NCBI GenBank assembly: GCA_023014485.1 | Contig: JAJOZX010000198.1 | Location: forward strand, 504,501-568,500 | Direction of reading: 5' to 3' | Length of the DNA: 64,000 nt | Source of the DNA: Bathynomus jamesi | Taxonomy: Eukaryota; Arthropoda; Malacostraca; Isopoda; Cirolanidae | Part shown: piece after piece, positions 43,544-54,015 of the stretch | How positions within the stretch are numbered: the stretch's first letter is position 1 | Layout: each line of letters starts with the position of its first letter | Program-made: the position numbers and the translations under genes | The notes under the pieces: generated by a model | What the model was told of the DNA's origin: nothing | Database searches by the model: none | Seen by the model: only the letters and a program-made list of their open reading frames with translations

Positions 43544-43928
43544 ATCATAAGCTGTTTAAAAGACTGTATATATATAATTATAGTAAACTTATGTCGAAAT
43601 AAACTAGTTAACCATAAAATTAATTATTTCTATTATGAAGTTTTCTATGTTGAATTATGTGTGGTTAACTATGTTATTGTTTCGAAAAGTTTAACTTCAA
43701 GTTCAATGAAGTTCAAGTTAATGTTAAATTTGCTTCTAAACGTTAAACTAAAATTAAATGTTATAATATGAAAAATAAATAATATATATATATATATATT
43801 TACATATACCTAACATAAGATGTTTAAAAGAATGTGTGTATATATATATATAAGCATAATAATATATATCTAGCAAGAGCAATCCGATCATTGCAAAAAA
43901 AAACTGGAAAGGTATGCAATTAATAAAG

Positions 43929-43976
43929 ATTGAGTGTGTAAAATTATTTATTTAATAAACAGAATTTAATTGGAAT
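43929..43976. repeat. Direct repeat copy 2
   Basis: Partner of the repeat at 42885. Confidence 0.85.
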
Positions 43977-44224
43977 AACTACCGTCATATTGTGTTACAC
44001 AATGGATGATTAATATATGGATTTCTGGGACACATGGCGCTATCTGGCAACTGAACACATTGCGCTATCTGGCAACTCAGCCAGAATAGAGGCTTATAAA
44101 AGACCGAGAAGTTGATGAAAGAATCATTCAAGCTCGGCTCCCAGCCGAGCAAGGACCTCTGGTCCTTCTCTTTCAGGCCCTTTGGTAAAACCCCTTAGAG
44201 GCCTCTTAGGTTAGGAAAACGAAA

Positions 44225-44370
44225 ATAACTTGGGGGAGAACTCCTCTCTCTCCTACAGGTGTCTCTCTCTCTCTCCTACAGGTGTCTCTCTCTCTCTCTC
44301 TCTCCTTCAGGCGTCTCTCTCTCTCTCTCCTTCAGGTGTCTCTCTCTCCTTCGGGTGTACCCCTCCCCCC
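44225..44370. repeat. CT-rich minisatellite
   Basis: Several (CT)n blocks are separated by the word CCTACAGGTGT or CCTTCAGGCGT, about five units. It lies just inside the right Polinton end. Confidence 0.9.
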
Positions 44371-44384
44371 TTGCCTCAGTCAAC

Positions 44385-44793
44385 TGGCTGATTCCGGCTG
44401 ATTAGGAGCCTATAAAACAACGCCTACTCGGCTGAAGTCTTAATATGCACTTGGCTCCTGCCAGGTGAACACCTCTCCTCCTTTCTCTCCTCTTTCTCTC
44501 TGGCCCTTTGGGGGGAATAGCTTGGGGGAGGCCCCCAAGTTGCATGCCACTTGCAACCTAGGTTGGCAACAAAGGGCCCTTTGGGGTATTTTTTATTTTT
44601 TATTTTTTTTTTCTTTTTTTCTTTTTTGCAACCCCCACCCCCACCCCCATTTGCAACAACCCCACCCCCTTTGCAACAACCCCCACCCCCTTTGCAACAA
44701 CCCCACCCCTTTACAACAACCCCCACCCCCTTTGCAACATTGCGTCATCACTTGCAACATTCTTGCACTCTCCCCTTTTTCGGCTATACTACT
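44385..44793 (-). repeat. Polinton right terminal inverted repeat with C-rich units
   Basis: Inverted partner of the left end. It contains four to five units of about 21 bp (CCCCTTTGCAACAACCCC) at 44627-44740, G-rich on the other strand. Open frames through it are translations of this low-complexity DNA. Confidence 0.85.
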
Positions 44794-44798
44794 AGTTC

Positions 44799-45256
44799 CC
44801 ATAACTCGTCCCAGTAATTTCAATCTTTTTGGACTGTATTTTCCTAAGTAACTGAGTTCTTCTTTAATATGGGGACATAAGAACTCAGCAATGTTTCACT
44901 TTCGAACAGAGGAATCGCGCATTTTGTCCGCTCTTTCTTTTAAGTTTCTTAGTAGGCCCCTATTTATCCCTATTTATCTCAAATTACGGTTCGTCCGTTA
45001 TAACCACTGCCAAATCCTTTTCCTTTGAAATGCTTTGAATTTCCTTCCCATGTGATATACAGTAGTCCATATATTTTGTTCCTCTCTTTATCTGTGCCTT
45101 AAGAAGTGAATTTTTTTTTCGGTATTAAATTTCATATTGTTGCCTTCTGACCACATGTACTGTACAGTATATTCTACCTCTGACTGTTTGTAAAGACTCC
45201 ATCCTCCGAGTTTTTATTCCGCCTGATGAATTTTACATCATACCAATAGACGCTAC
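44799..45256. other. No gene seen
   Basis: Plain AT-rich DNA between the Polinton and a SINE. Confidence 0.55.
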
Positions 45257-45270
45257 TGCGCTATTTCAGG

Positions 45271-45434
45271 GATACGTCGTAACCAATGTCGTAACACCAC
45301 TTCCCGTTGATCAGCGAAGTTAAGCGATATTGGGTCGGATAGTAGTTTCGGATTCCACGTAAAGCCGTAGATCCCCTCCATCATATGACGTTAGATGTTG
45401 TGACGGAGGTTAAGCAACCCTATCATTACCTTTT
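45271..45434 (+). mobile_element. 5S rRNA-derived SINE with 14-bp TSD
   Basis: The 5' half follows 5S rRNA: AACACCACTTCCCG, TTGATCAGCGAAGTTAAGCG (internal promoter region) and TTGGGTCGGATAGTA. The 3' half, TTCGGATTCCACGTAAAGCC then TAGATCCCCTCC, resembles the CR1-like LINE 3' region at 48230-48350. Perfect 14-bp duplications TGCGCTATTTCAGG flank it (45257-45270 and 45435-45448), so the ends are exact and the insertion is fairly recent. It would be transcribed by RNA polymerase III and moved by LINE machinery. Confidence 0.85.
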
Positions 45435-45448
45435 TGCGCTATTTCAGG

Positions 45449-45889
45449 TTACCTGTGCGAGTTAACTTTACAATGAACAGTAGTAAAGCGAACACTGCTG
45501 CTGCTTATAATATTGAGCTACGAATCTTGAATTGGATATTCTTTGGACTTTGACAACTTGCCTATGTTCTCGAAAGAAGTTATTCATTTTCCTACCTTGC
45601 CTGATACATCCACTTATTTCACTTCATGTTGTATTATTCCACGTCGTATTTATCAAACGCCCTGGCATTCTGTTTATATTACATTATAGATCACATTATT
45701 TTCGAATGGTTCAGTAATACCGTTTAGTGATTTGTTAGTTGTGATGGACATAATGTAATTCCTGATCTGAATCCATGTTCATTCTTGTTGAATCTTTTGC
45801 ATGTTTCCAAAAATTCAGAGATATTCTTCCTTTCAAACTAGTCTCTTTCGAATATTTTAGGGAAATGCGATCTTGGTAACATTTATTTT
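45449..45889. other. No gene seen
   Basis: AT-rich spacer without a supportable feature. Confidence 0.55.
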
Positions 45890-46168
45890 GGTACTTACGT
45901 ACGTATTAACGGGGGGCCACCACATATTGATGATTGGTTAGGTTAAGTTGTAATATTTTCGTTAGTTGAAAATTTTTAATACATCATATTTTTTAAATAG
46001 CAATAAGCCTAAACAAAAATTTTTTTTTCAGAAAATTGTATAAAAAAATATTTTAAAAAATATTGCTATTTAAAAAATGATGTATTAGAAATTTTCAACT
46101 AACGAAAATATTACAACTTAACAACCAATCATCGATATGTGGTGGCCCCCCGTTAATACGTAAGTACC
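45890..46168. mobile_element. Palindromic MITE with 8-bp TSD
   Basis: The ends GGTACTTACGTACGTATTAA and TTAATACGTAAGTACC are inverted copies, followed inward by GGGGGGCCACCACAT on both sides. The arms continue for about 110 bp to an A/T-rich loop. Perfect duplications TTTATTTT flank it (45882-45889, 46169-46176). The arms share GATTGGTTAGGTTAAGT and ATATTTTCGTTA with the centre of the MITE at 11163. Confidence 0.9.
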
Positions 46169-46176
46169 TTTATTTT

Positions 46177-46952
46177 TCATAAAAGTTTAAAAAAAATTGA
46201 AATTTTTTAATGGTAGATTCAATATTTCGATGACGTATTTTCTGTATTGTAACGTTCACATTCAAGTTGATTGAACACGTGCTAGAACCCTGTTGCTATG
46301 CAGTTTTGATCACGTGATGCAAACATTATTTCATGAACGTTAAACCAGTTTCAAACTTTTTCCTTTGACGCTGAATTTCTCAGTCAAATCCTACAAAAAA
46401 AAAAAAAAAAATCCCCAAAATGGCTTATATTTATAAGTTTAACTTAACTTTATTTTTTCAGCATACGATTTAAACTTAGATAAAACTTAAGTACGTCTCA
46501 TCAAAATTAAAATTAAGGTCTATTAGAAAGTGAAATTAAGTAAAATTTGGTCGTAAAATAACTTATTTTTATCGTTACGAAATTTTAATTAAAACTATTA
46601 GCGGGACATAGGTATACGTACATCTTTTATTACTGCATTAATAACATAGGCCTGCGAATGAGAACTTTGTAAGTTGTTTTCTTACTAATAACTGATTTTA
46701 TATAATTCAACTAGGCTGATCTCGAATAAGGTGTCCATTTTTTTCTATCACGTAAGGATTTTCTGCAAACTGGGAGGGAAAAAACAACAACATAAATAAA
46801 TATTATTTATTTCAATTTACATTAGGTACCTATTTCGCTTTGTTATACTAATTACAAATGCAAACAACTTTAAAAAGAAAGAAGACTATTAACGTCAATT
46901 ACATATTCAGCTTTATTTGTCTTGTTTTTTCTTGTGAGATCTACTATGCCTT
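46177..46952. other. No gene seen
   Basis: AT-rich DNA with an A17-like run at 46393. No supportable feature. Confidence 0.55.
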
Positions 46953-47303
46953 TTAGTCTCGAATGTACGTGCTGTTACTTTTCTTTTGTGTAATAATTCT
47001 GGAGTATTCCGTTGACCTAACCAAGCATTCAGTTGACTTAGCCTGGCATTCAATTGACCTAACCGGGGCATTCAAATGACCTAACTGGGCATTAATTCTT
47101 GATTTTTTTCCGCTAATTTTACCGATCTCCCGGGATCCTTCAAAAAACGTATTCTTCATAAAGTTGCACTTTTTACGGTTTGACCGACCGTTTTGGCAAA
47201 GAAAGCACTGGATATTTTTATCAAAGGAACACACTTCCCCACACTTAGAGCACTTTTTCATAAACAATAGCAATTTGTGACTGGCTAAATTTAACGCAAT
47301 CAT
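46953..47303 (-). CDS. Hypothetical zinc-finger-like ORF
   Basis: A 116-codon frame whose best start may be the internal MKKCSKCGEVCSFD (Met about residue 15). Cysteine pairs CSKC and CFLC, followed by KKC, could bind zinc and recall the finger at the N-terminus of LINE ORF1 proteins. The C-terminal part is a diverged repeat (VRSIECQ, AKSTECL, VRSTEYS) from a 21-24 bp minisatellite at about 47010-47095. It may be the start of an unrecognised LINE ORF1. No partner gene is next to it. Confidence 0.3.
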   Translation of the reverse strand: MIALNLASHKLLLFMKKCSKCGEVCSFDKNIQCFLCQNGRSNRKKCNFMKNTFFEGSREIGKISGKKSRINAQLGHLNAPVRSIECQAKSTECLVRSTEYSRIITQKKSNSTYIRD

Positions 47304-47459
47304 CTGTAACTAGTTTAAGCTAGTTAAAACACATATTAATTATATAAATTGCTCTAACAGGTTTTTTTTTCATTTCTCCAAAAAAAAGAAAGTTATTTTT
47401 GAAATCAGTGACCAAAACTACATTAGTATACCGATTTTCATTAAAATTCACTGCTCGCC

Positions 47460-47598
47460 CCCAAACGGAAAAGACCCAATTGCGCTAACCCCCGAATTAT
47501 GATTACAAGCACCATCGGAAATCGAGCACCTAACCTCAGTTTCTTCACTTCACTTCGCATAGAGGGAAATGGCATTACCCACTGAGCTACGGATGCCA
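47460..47598 (-). repeat. tRNA-related SINE copy
   Basis: On the minus strand it reads GGCATCCGTAGCTCAGTGGG (box A), GGTTAGGTGCTCGATTTCC (box B) and GGGGTTAGCGCAATTGGG, matching the family at 22925 and 23694. Confidence 0.7.
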
Positions 47599-48062
47599 TA
47601 CTTTGGGTCTGCCATACTTTCGTGCTGGTCCAATATCGTGGCCCCCGAGATCTCCGGACCTAACCCCGTTAAATTTATGGGGCCTTATGAAAGAGATCAT
47701 TTACAAGACCAAAGTACAAACGAGAGAGGAACTCTTGGCGTCGGATTATGGATGTCGCTGCTTACATACGAGAACACCCCGAAATGATTCAATGGGCAGT
47801 GGATTCTTGTTTGGAACGAGCAAGGCTGTGCATTGAAAACCAACCGAGGCGGAAATTTTCAATATTTATAAGGTGTATCTCATAAAATGTAGCAATAAAT
47901 ACATCAGATTAATACTCTCGTTTATTTTTTTCCGTGCACCTTAAAACGACCGTAGCTCCGCAACGGTTGAAAATAGCACCGATGTTGTATTAAATTTTTT
48001 ACTCGATATCACCCCCAAATCACCCCCCAAAGTATGGCAGACTGGTTGTGAAACACCCTCTA
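47593..48062 (+). mobile_element. mariner-like remnant, internally deleted
   Basis: Left GCCATACTTTGGGTCTGCCATACTTT echoes the right end CCAAAGTATGGCAGACT, so parts of both terminal repeats remain. Between them is only the C-terminal transposase coding part (WPPRSPDLTPLNLWGLMKE at about 47640-47700; the Asp of the third motif reads Asn). (TA)n follows at 48063. Confidence 0.65.
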
Positions 48063-48165
48063 TATATATATATATATATATACTATGGTGATTAAAAAAA
48101 TGTTAATACTTATATGGGGTGTTAAAATTTTTTGAATCACCATATAAATATATATATATATCGGG
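48063..48165. repeat. (TA)n tracts around a tiny inverted repeat
   Basis: TA repeats at 48063-48081 and 48145-48160 flank a 60-bp unit with ends TATGGTGATT and AATCACCATA, a possible minimal MITE. Confidence 0.5.
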
Positions 48166-48361
48166 TGAATTTTAAACATCTGACATTTTGTGAAATGTTA
48201 TATTGTTATAATGTTTCAGACCAACAAAGACCCTAGGATCCACTCATGGCTGGTCTACCAAACTGTGTTCGTAATTGTGTATTGTGCATGTCCTCCGTGA
48301 TGGCGGAGGGGACCTACAATTTTACGTTGGTTCCGAACCACAAAGCCTTAATTTTGCTACC

Positions 48362-50953
48362 TTAAACTATACCCAATCTATCAACATATGCATCTAATCG
48401 ATTTTTAAACATGTTTATAGACGTGCTACTAATTACTTCTACCGGCAAACTATTCCACCTATCTACTATTCTATGCGTAAAAAAGTTTTTGGCAACAGCT
48501 GTCTCGAACCTTCTACTTGTCAACTTCCACCCGCTATTTCTAGTCCTATTATATTGAGATATTTCGAAAAAGCTATCTCTATCTACGTTATCGAACCCAT
48601 TCATAATTTTGAAAACCTGGATTAGATCACCCCTTAGCCTTCTAGTCTCGAGTGTAGTCAATTTTAACTCCTTACGCCTATCCTCGTCTCGTACGACTTT
48701 GACCTAAGCGACAGAATCATCTTAGTTGCTCGTCTTTGAACTCTTTCGAGTTTGTCTATATCTTTTCGATGCGGATTCCAAATTTGGATCGCGTACTCCA
48801 AATGGGGTCTAACTAATGAATTATAAAGAGGAACTATAATATCGCGCGATTTGTACTCAAAATTCCGAGCTATAAAACCTAACACTTTGTTCGCCTTATT
48901 GACCGCTGCTGTACTTCGTATCGCTACTTTTAAATCAACAGTGACTATAACTCCTAAATCTTTTTCCTGCTGTACGCTTGTTAACTCCTTCCCTGACATA
49001 CTATACGCAAAATTACTGTTACGCGAACCTATATGTAAAATTTTGCACTTATCGACGTTAAATCTCATTTGCCATGTGACTGACCAATCAACGATTTTAT
49101 TCAGATCCTCCTGGATTTTACCTCTATCTTCGTCATTAATCGCCCTACTACCCAGCTTCGTGTCATCCGCAAACTTTGAAACTGTACTGACTAGGCCGAC
49201 ATCTAAATTGTTAATATATATAAGAAAAAGCAAGGGGCCCAATACAGAACCCTGAGGAATGCCACTCGCTACATTAGCCCAACACGACTCCGCTCCATCA
49301 ACGACCACCCTCTGTTTCCTACCTCGCAACCACTCTTCTATCCAATTTATTACTACACCCCTGATTCCATGAGCCTTAGTTTTTTCAATGAGTCTTTTGT
49401 GCGGTACGGTGTCAAACGCTTTTTGAAAATCTAAATACACTACATCAACCGCCCGATCACTATCGTAAACGTCAACCACGCTTTGAAAAAATTCTAAAAG
49501 ATTAGTTAAGCAAGATTTGTTTCGCCTAAAACCGTGCTGCGTATTTCTAACTAAGTTATGAAATTCTAAGTGTTCGACTATACGATCCCTAATTATTGAT
49601 TCCAGTAGCTTACCTACAATAGACGTTAAACTGATTGGCCTATAATTTCCCGCCGCACCTTTATCACCTTTCTTAAAGATAGGTGTTACGTTTGCTAACT
49701 TGAAATTATCTAGTATGCACCCCTCAGAAATAGACGCATTAAAAATCGTTGTTAGCGGCACAGCAATGCTATCTTTTAATACTTTTAGTTGTATAGGATA
49801 TATGGAATCCGGCCCCGGTGATTTACGCATTTTCATTTTATCAATATAACGCATTGCCTCCCCTTCACTAACGACAATATTATCCAAAATATTACCATTA
49901 TCAAAAGGTATTATGTCTATGACCATAGGGATAATCGTTACGCCTTTTTTATTGCACTTTTCGCTTCACGCCTTTGAGATATGTAGTTGTTTCGTAACCG
50001 CAAATTGTTTTTATCGCACTTATGTAGTCTATAAGCCTTATCCCTACTCTTTATAATATCTCCTACTCTAGAAGTAAACCACAAGAGCTTGTTGTTTACT
50101 TTCGCACGCTTAATTTTGTACGGTACACATTCCTCATTTATAGTCATAAATACTGTTTCAAACGATTCCCACATTAGTTTTGCGTTGGAGATCCCCATTA
50201 CGTTTTCCCAATTGACGCGTGACAATTTATTTCGAAATTTACTAAAGTCTGCGTGCTGGAAGTTAGGAATTTTAGTCGAGTTAGCTGGTTTCGAGTGACT
50301 TACTGAGAGGACAAACTCTACCATATTGTGATCGCTATTGCTTAACGGTTCTATTACTTGAGGATCAGTAATTCGCCTATCATCCGTAGTTATTACTAAA
50401 TCAAAATACTGTCCAACCTTGTAGGTTCCCCAACCTTTTGAATAAGAAAGCTATCCTCGAGAAAATTAACTAAACGATTACCTTCCGCGTCTCCCTGCAT
50501 TGTATCGTAATTCACGTTGGCGCAATTAAAGTCACCCATAACTAAAGCCTGCTCACTACCTATTATTCTCTTTAGTTCACAATATAACGCTTCGTCCGTA
50601 TCAGCTGTTTGATTAGGGGACCTATATATAACCGCAACAACAAGTTTGAAATCGTTCAATTTAAGTTCTGCAATAGTCGAATCTATCGGTTCTGGAATTG
50701 TGTGCTTTACTTCTATAACGTTCGCAATATTATCTTTGATATACAACATAACACCGCCTCCTCACCTACCTATTATGTTTTTAACAAAAAGTCTATAACC
50801 TCTAATTTGATACTCCCCTACAAAGTCACGTGTTTCAGTGCTAAGCCACGATTCACTTATAGCAATTAAATCATAGTCATTACAAGCAATTAAAGAAAAA
50901 AATTCGTTTATTTTATTTCGCAGGCTACGAGCATTTAAGGATAGAACCTTCAA
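48362..50953 (-). pseudogene. CR1-like ORF2: endonuclease and reverse transcriptase
   Basis: It starts at ATG 50953 (MKVLSLNARSLRNKINEF). The AP-endonuclease domain continues in a second frame, 50749-50396 (AVIYRSPNQT, VMGDFNCANVNYD). A linker block is at 50324-49938. The reverse transcriptase at 49926-48664 is open for 420 codons, with KMRKSPGPDSI, TPIFKKGDKGAAGNYRPISL, VVYLDFQKAFDTV, GIPQGSVLGPLLF and FADDTKL. The C-terminal domain (IVDRWNSLPVEVI) is at 48661-48362. Four frameshifts and one stop separate the blocks. The catalytic FADD box and the LDFQKAFD Asp are retained. Confidence 0.88.
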
Positions 50954-51003
50954 ATTGTTTGTAATTGCGACACCTTCGCGAGCGCAAGGGAAATTTGTGG
51001 AAA

Positions 51004-51607
51004 TTATGCTGGGACTGTTCGAGTTACGGCAGCCTGAAAAGAAGAGACAGTATTATGAAATAGTCTTCCTAAGCGCGCAACTCCAACGTCATTAAGATGA
51101 AGTCCATCTCCGAGGAACAAGTCCCTCCTGCCGTAGAAACTGTTCCAAAAATTCGTAAAATGCACTCCTTCCTTTTGGCAAAGAGACTTTAAGTTATTGT
51201 TGATATAGGTCTCCTTGCTGTAGAAATCGCTACGTTGGATAATTCGAGGAAGTATACCTGTTAAAACGATCTTATTAGTTTTTTCCTTTAGTCGCTCTAG
51301 TAAGTCCCTGTACCTAGCCAGCAGTTCTTCCGATCTAGAATTTAAAACATTATTAGTACCGACATGAATAACATACGTTGTGTCATCAGAGGACACAATC
51401 AACACTATTAGTTATATCCTCCACCCTTGCACCAGGGTAGCAGTAACGGCGCCTACGACGAGGGTTTCTCCCACAGAATTCCTCGAGCTGCCATCGAACA
51501 ATGGAATCACCAACGAGTCGTATTTCCGGTTCATCAGCATCTTCGAAACCCAAAACAGAGAACTTATTTTTTATTGTTACTGGTAGACAAGTCTTAGGTT
51601 TCCTCAA
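51004..51607 (-). pseudogene. CR1-like ORF1, SGNH/GDSL esterase part
   Basis: Two frames give the SGNH-hydrolase blocks known from CR1/L2 ORF1: IRLVGDSIVRW (block I, catalytic Ser), VIHVGTNNV (block III, Asn) and DGLHLNDVG (block V, Asp and His). All catalytic residues are present. A one-base shift separates the blocks near 51390. The upstream part of ORF1 continues beyond element D at 53699. Confidence 0.8.
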
Positions 51608-51635
51608 TGGGGCTCCATTACGACAGTAAATAATT

Positions 51636-53698
51636 TAGGGTGGATCGATTTTACATTTTTTTCGATTTCCATATTCTAATAGAGACAAACACTTGCGCAT
51701 GCATGGGAAAATAGCCTCTGCAAACTCTTAGCTTAATAGGTAATCATCTTCTGCCCCCGGCAGAGCGATGAAAATCATATTTTAGTAGTCAAAAACGTAT
51801 TTTTCTTATAATTTTTAAAATATTTCAATATGCATCAAAATTATTCCTAATAACTATAAAGTCGATGAAAAAGACCTCATATGATCGTTTTTCCAAGCGC
51901 GTTGTCCTACGTTAATATCTTTTGCCCCCGGCAACAACGTCAAATGTTGAAAAAATAGGTAATTTATATACATATTTTCAGATTGGCTCTTTGTCTTAAA
52001 TAATGCATTTATATATTTCCCATAGCATTTATATCGTTGCTTAGGCATGAAATAACACACACACATGCCTATTACACGGTAATGAATTATCACTGCGACA
52101 CCTCATTCAAGACTTGGACGGCAAAACAACTGGGCCAATGGGCTTTACTGGACCAGTTGGAAAACAACTGAACGACTTCGAAAAACTTCCAATTACAGAA
52201 TTCGATGCCATTCCATCTCCCAACATTGACATAGATGATGCCGAGTTGAGCACTGACCAAAAATATTTGTTAGGCATCTACAGAGCAGTGTCGAGCGGTA
52301 GCTGATCTTCAGCTCTCGCGGCTCGAAATCCAGGTAAGATGGCGCATTCCAGGTGGCTGACAACAGCAAATAGATTTCTGCGCCTCTATGTTTCAACCAG
52401 TGAACCCTCCAGCACCTTCAACGAAATTGTGCGATTCATTATGACAGTTTACGCACCAATTTGGTTTAAGATAAAGAAAAACTCCAGTTTCACTGAGGGC
52501 GCAAAACATTTTTTCTAAATGATGCGTCTCTCTCAGACCATGCCTCAAAGATCTAAGACAATCGCCAACAAAGTCCGTCCTCCGTAGAAATTCTTTCTTT
52601 GCTCACCCAGAAAATATTTTGATCTCCATGCTACATGCCGATGAGCAACACCTAAGAGAATTGGGATGGAGAAGAATATTAAAAGCACGATCAAAACAAT
52701 CACCAGCGGGGGAAATTCGAGCCTTCGCCATGCCTGAGCTGCTCTACGATAGTCAAAACTATTACGAAATGATCAACTGGCAAACGGCTGAGGTGACCGA
52801 ATCCCCCGTTACAAAAACAATACCTGATACCCGAATAAAAGAGTTTGTTGAGACGGGAGACCAGCCTGATGGACTGATCCCACTATTCCCTTGTCATACT
52901 CAAGCGGTCGAGAGACTCATCAAATTAGTAACCGAAGCCTCTGCCAGTGTAAGTGGAATAGAAGAGAGGGACGGATTCATCCGCTCCCGTCTTCACTCCC
53001 GAACAAAAATTCCACGATTTGATTCTAAGAAAGATTACCGTATGTAAATCGACATGCAGCCAAAGGAAGGGTGGTTGGGGCTGGATAGGGTGGAACTCGA
53101 CGTACAGCCACCTCCTCGTGGTGAGTTCTGGGTTGCTAATTTTATAAAATTAGCAAGCGAGGAGCTGTACTTAGTACTTATCGTACTTATAACATCGCAT
53201 TAACGTAATTATAATCCACATTTAGACTTTTCTCGGGGACAGAAGATATTACTCTAGAGTCATAAAATTTTGCGTGTGTTATTTCATGCCTAAGCAACGA
53301 TATAAATGCTATGGGAAATATATAAATGCATTATTTAAGACAAAGAGCCGATCTGAAAATATGTATATAAATTACCTATTTTTTCAACATTTGACGTTGT
53401 TGCTGGGGGCAAAAGATATTAACGTAGGACAACGCGCTTGGAAAAACGATCATATGATGTCTTTTTCATCGACTTTATAGTTATTAGGAATAATTTTGAT
53501 GCATATTGAAATATTTTAAAAATTATAAGAAAAATACGTTTTTGACTACTAAAATATGATTTTCATCGCTCTGCCGGGGGCAGAAGATGATTACCTATTA
53601 AGCTAAGATTTTGCAGAGGCTATTTTCTCATGCATGCGCAAGTTTTTATCTCTATTAGAATATGGAAATTGAACAAAATGTAAAATCGATCCACCCTA
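51636..53698 (+). mobile_element. hAT-like element D with very long TIRs
   Basis: The ends TAGGGTGGATCGATTTTAC and complement begin inverted repeats of about 430 bp (left 51636-52065, right 53265-53698) with only scattered differences. The inside holds remnants of a gene distantly related to those of elements A-C. It is inserted in ORF1 of the CR1-like LINE. I find no 8-bp duplication: the flanks read AAATAATT and CCGGATTA. Confidence 0.8.
52103..53047 (+). pseudogene. hAT-like family protein, distant copy D
   Basis: The first block (about 52103-52305) reads LRHLIQDLDGKTTGPMGFTG and IDDAELSTDQKYLLGIYRAV. The middle is broken by stops but keeps SRWL-type and RLYVSTSEPSSTFNEIV-like stretches. 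The last block, 52619-53047, has LRELGWRRILKARSKQ and FPCHTQAVERLIKLVTEAS. The order GPxGK, (H/A)SRW and xxVERxVKLVxEAS parallels the ARWM and AERGVxLIQ motifs of copies A-C. I recognise this as a widespread multi-copy uncharacterised arthropod protein type. The N-terminal half with the first two acidic motifs is missing. Confidence 0.65.
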
Positions 53699-54015
53699 CC
53701 GGATTACGTACTCGAACAAAGGGTTGGGAACTAGGGGAAGAGAGAGGGCTATTAGTACTATTTACATTATTTTTAGAAACTGAGGCAGGAGGGGTCGTAA
53801 CTGGAGTCTCAAGGGATTCTAATTTGGCCGTCAGGAGCATCACGCTTTCTTCAAGCCTCACTCTGGCCTCCCTCACGTTCTAACTCGTTCCTCAAGACTT
53901 CCATGCTTGAGCACCACCTGCAAACTAACTGTTCATTATTATTATTAGCCATTGTAAACGCGTAAGCGGCAAATTTCCCTTCACAGCGACTGCAAGTACT
54001 TGACGGGGGTGCCAT
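53699..54015 (-). pseudogene. CR1-like ORF1 N-terminus with zinc knuckle
   Basis: The start at ATG 54015 gives MAPPSSTCSRCEGKF and then LVCRWCSSMEVLRNEL, two CxxC pairs suitable for zinc. After a frameshift follows a coiled-coil-like stretch (REARVRLEESVMLLTAKLES) and a Ser/Pro-rich linker ending at element D. It is the 5' end of the ORF1 whose esterase part lies at 51607-51004. Confidence 0.7.

Larger units (their letters stand above)
25859..44793. mobile_element. Polinton/Maverick element, about 18.9 kb
   Basis: The left end AGTAGTATAGCCGCAAAAGG and the right end (its complement, ending CGGCTATACTACT at 44793) are inverted repeats of about 280-410 bp. The start AGT is typical of Polintons. 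The flanks give a 6-bp duplication TAGTTC (25853-25858 and 44793-44798, the right copy sharing one base with the repeat end). Inside are the diagnostic genes: protein-primed DNA polymerase B, packaging ATPase, RVE integrase, adenain-like protease, double jelly-roll major capsid and a candidate minor capsid. A Tc1 element (37354-38746) is nested inside. Most genes carry frameshifts, so the copy is defective. Confidence 0.88.
48230..54015 (-). mobile_element. CR1-like LINE, split by hAT-like element D
   Basis: Read on the minus strand: ORF1 with N-terminal zinc knuckle and esterase-like domain, ORF2 with endonuclease and reverse transcriptase, then a 3' region near 48350-48230 that ends with TTCGGAACCAACGTAAAATTG and GGTCCCCTCC. 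That 3' segment is shared with the SINEs at 23061 and 45271. Element D (51636-53698) interrupts ORF1. Frameshifts in both ORFs make it inactive. The 5' limit may lie further right. Confidence 0.82.

Noticed and set aside
44424..44851. Several Pro-, Gly- or Cys-rich frames
   Set aside because: All are translations of the C-rich repeats in the Polinton TIR.
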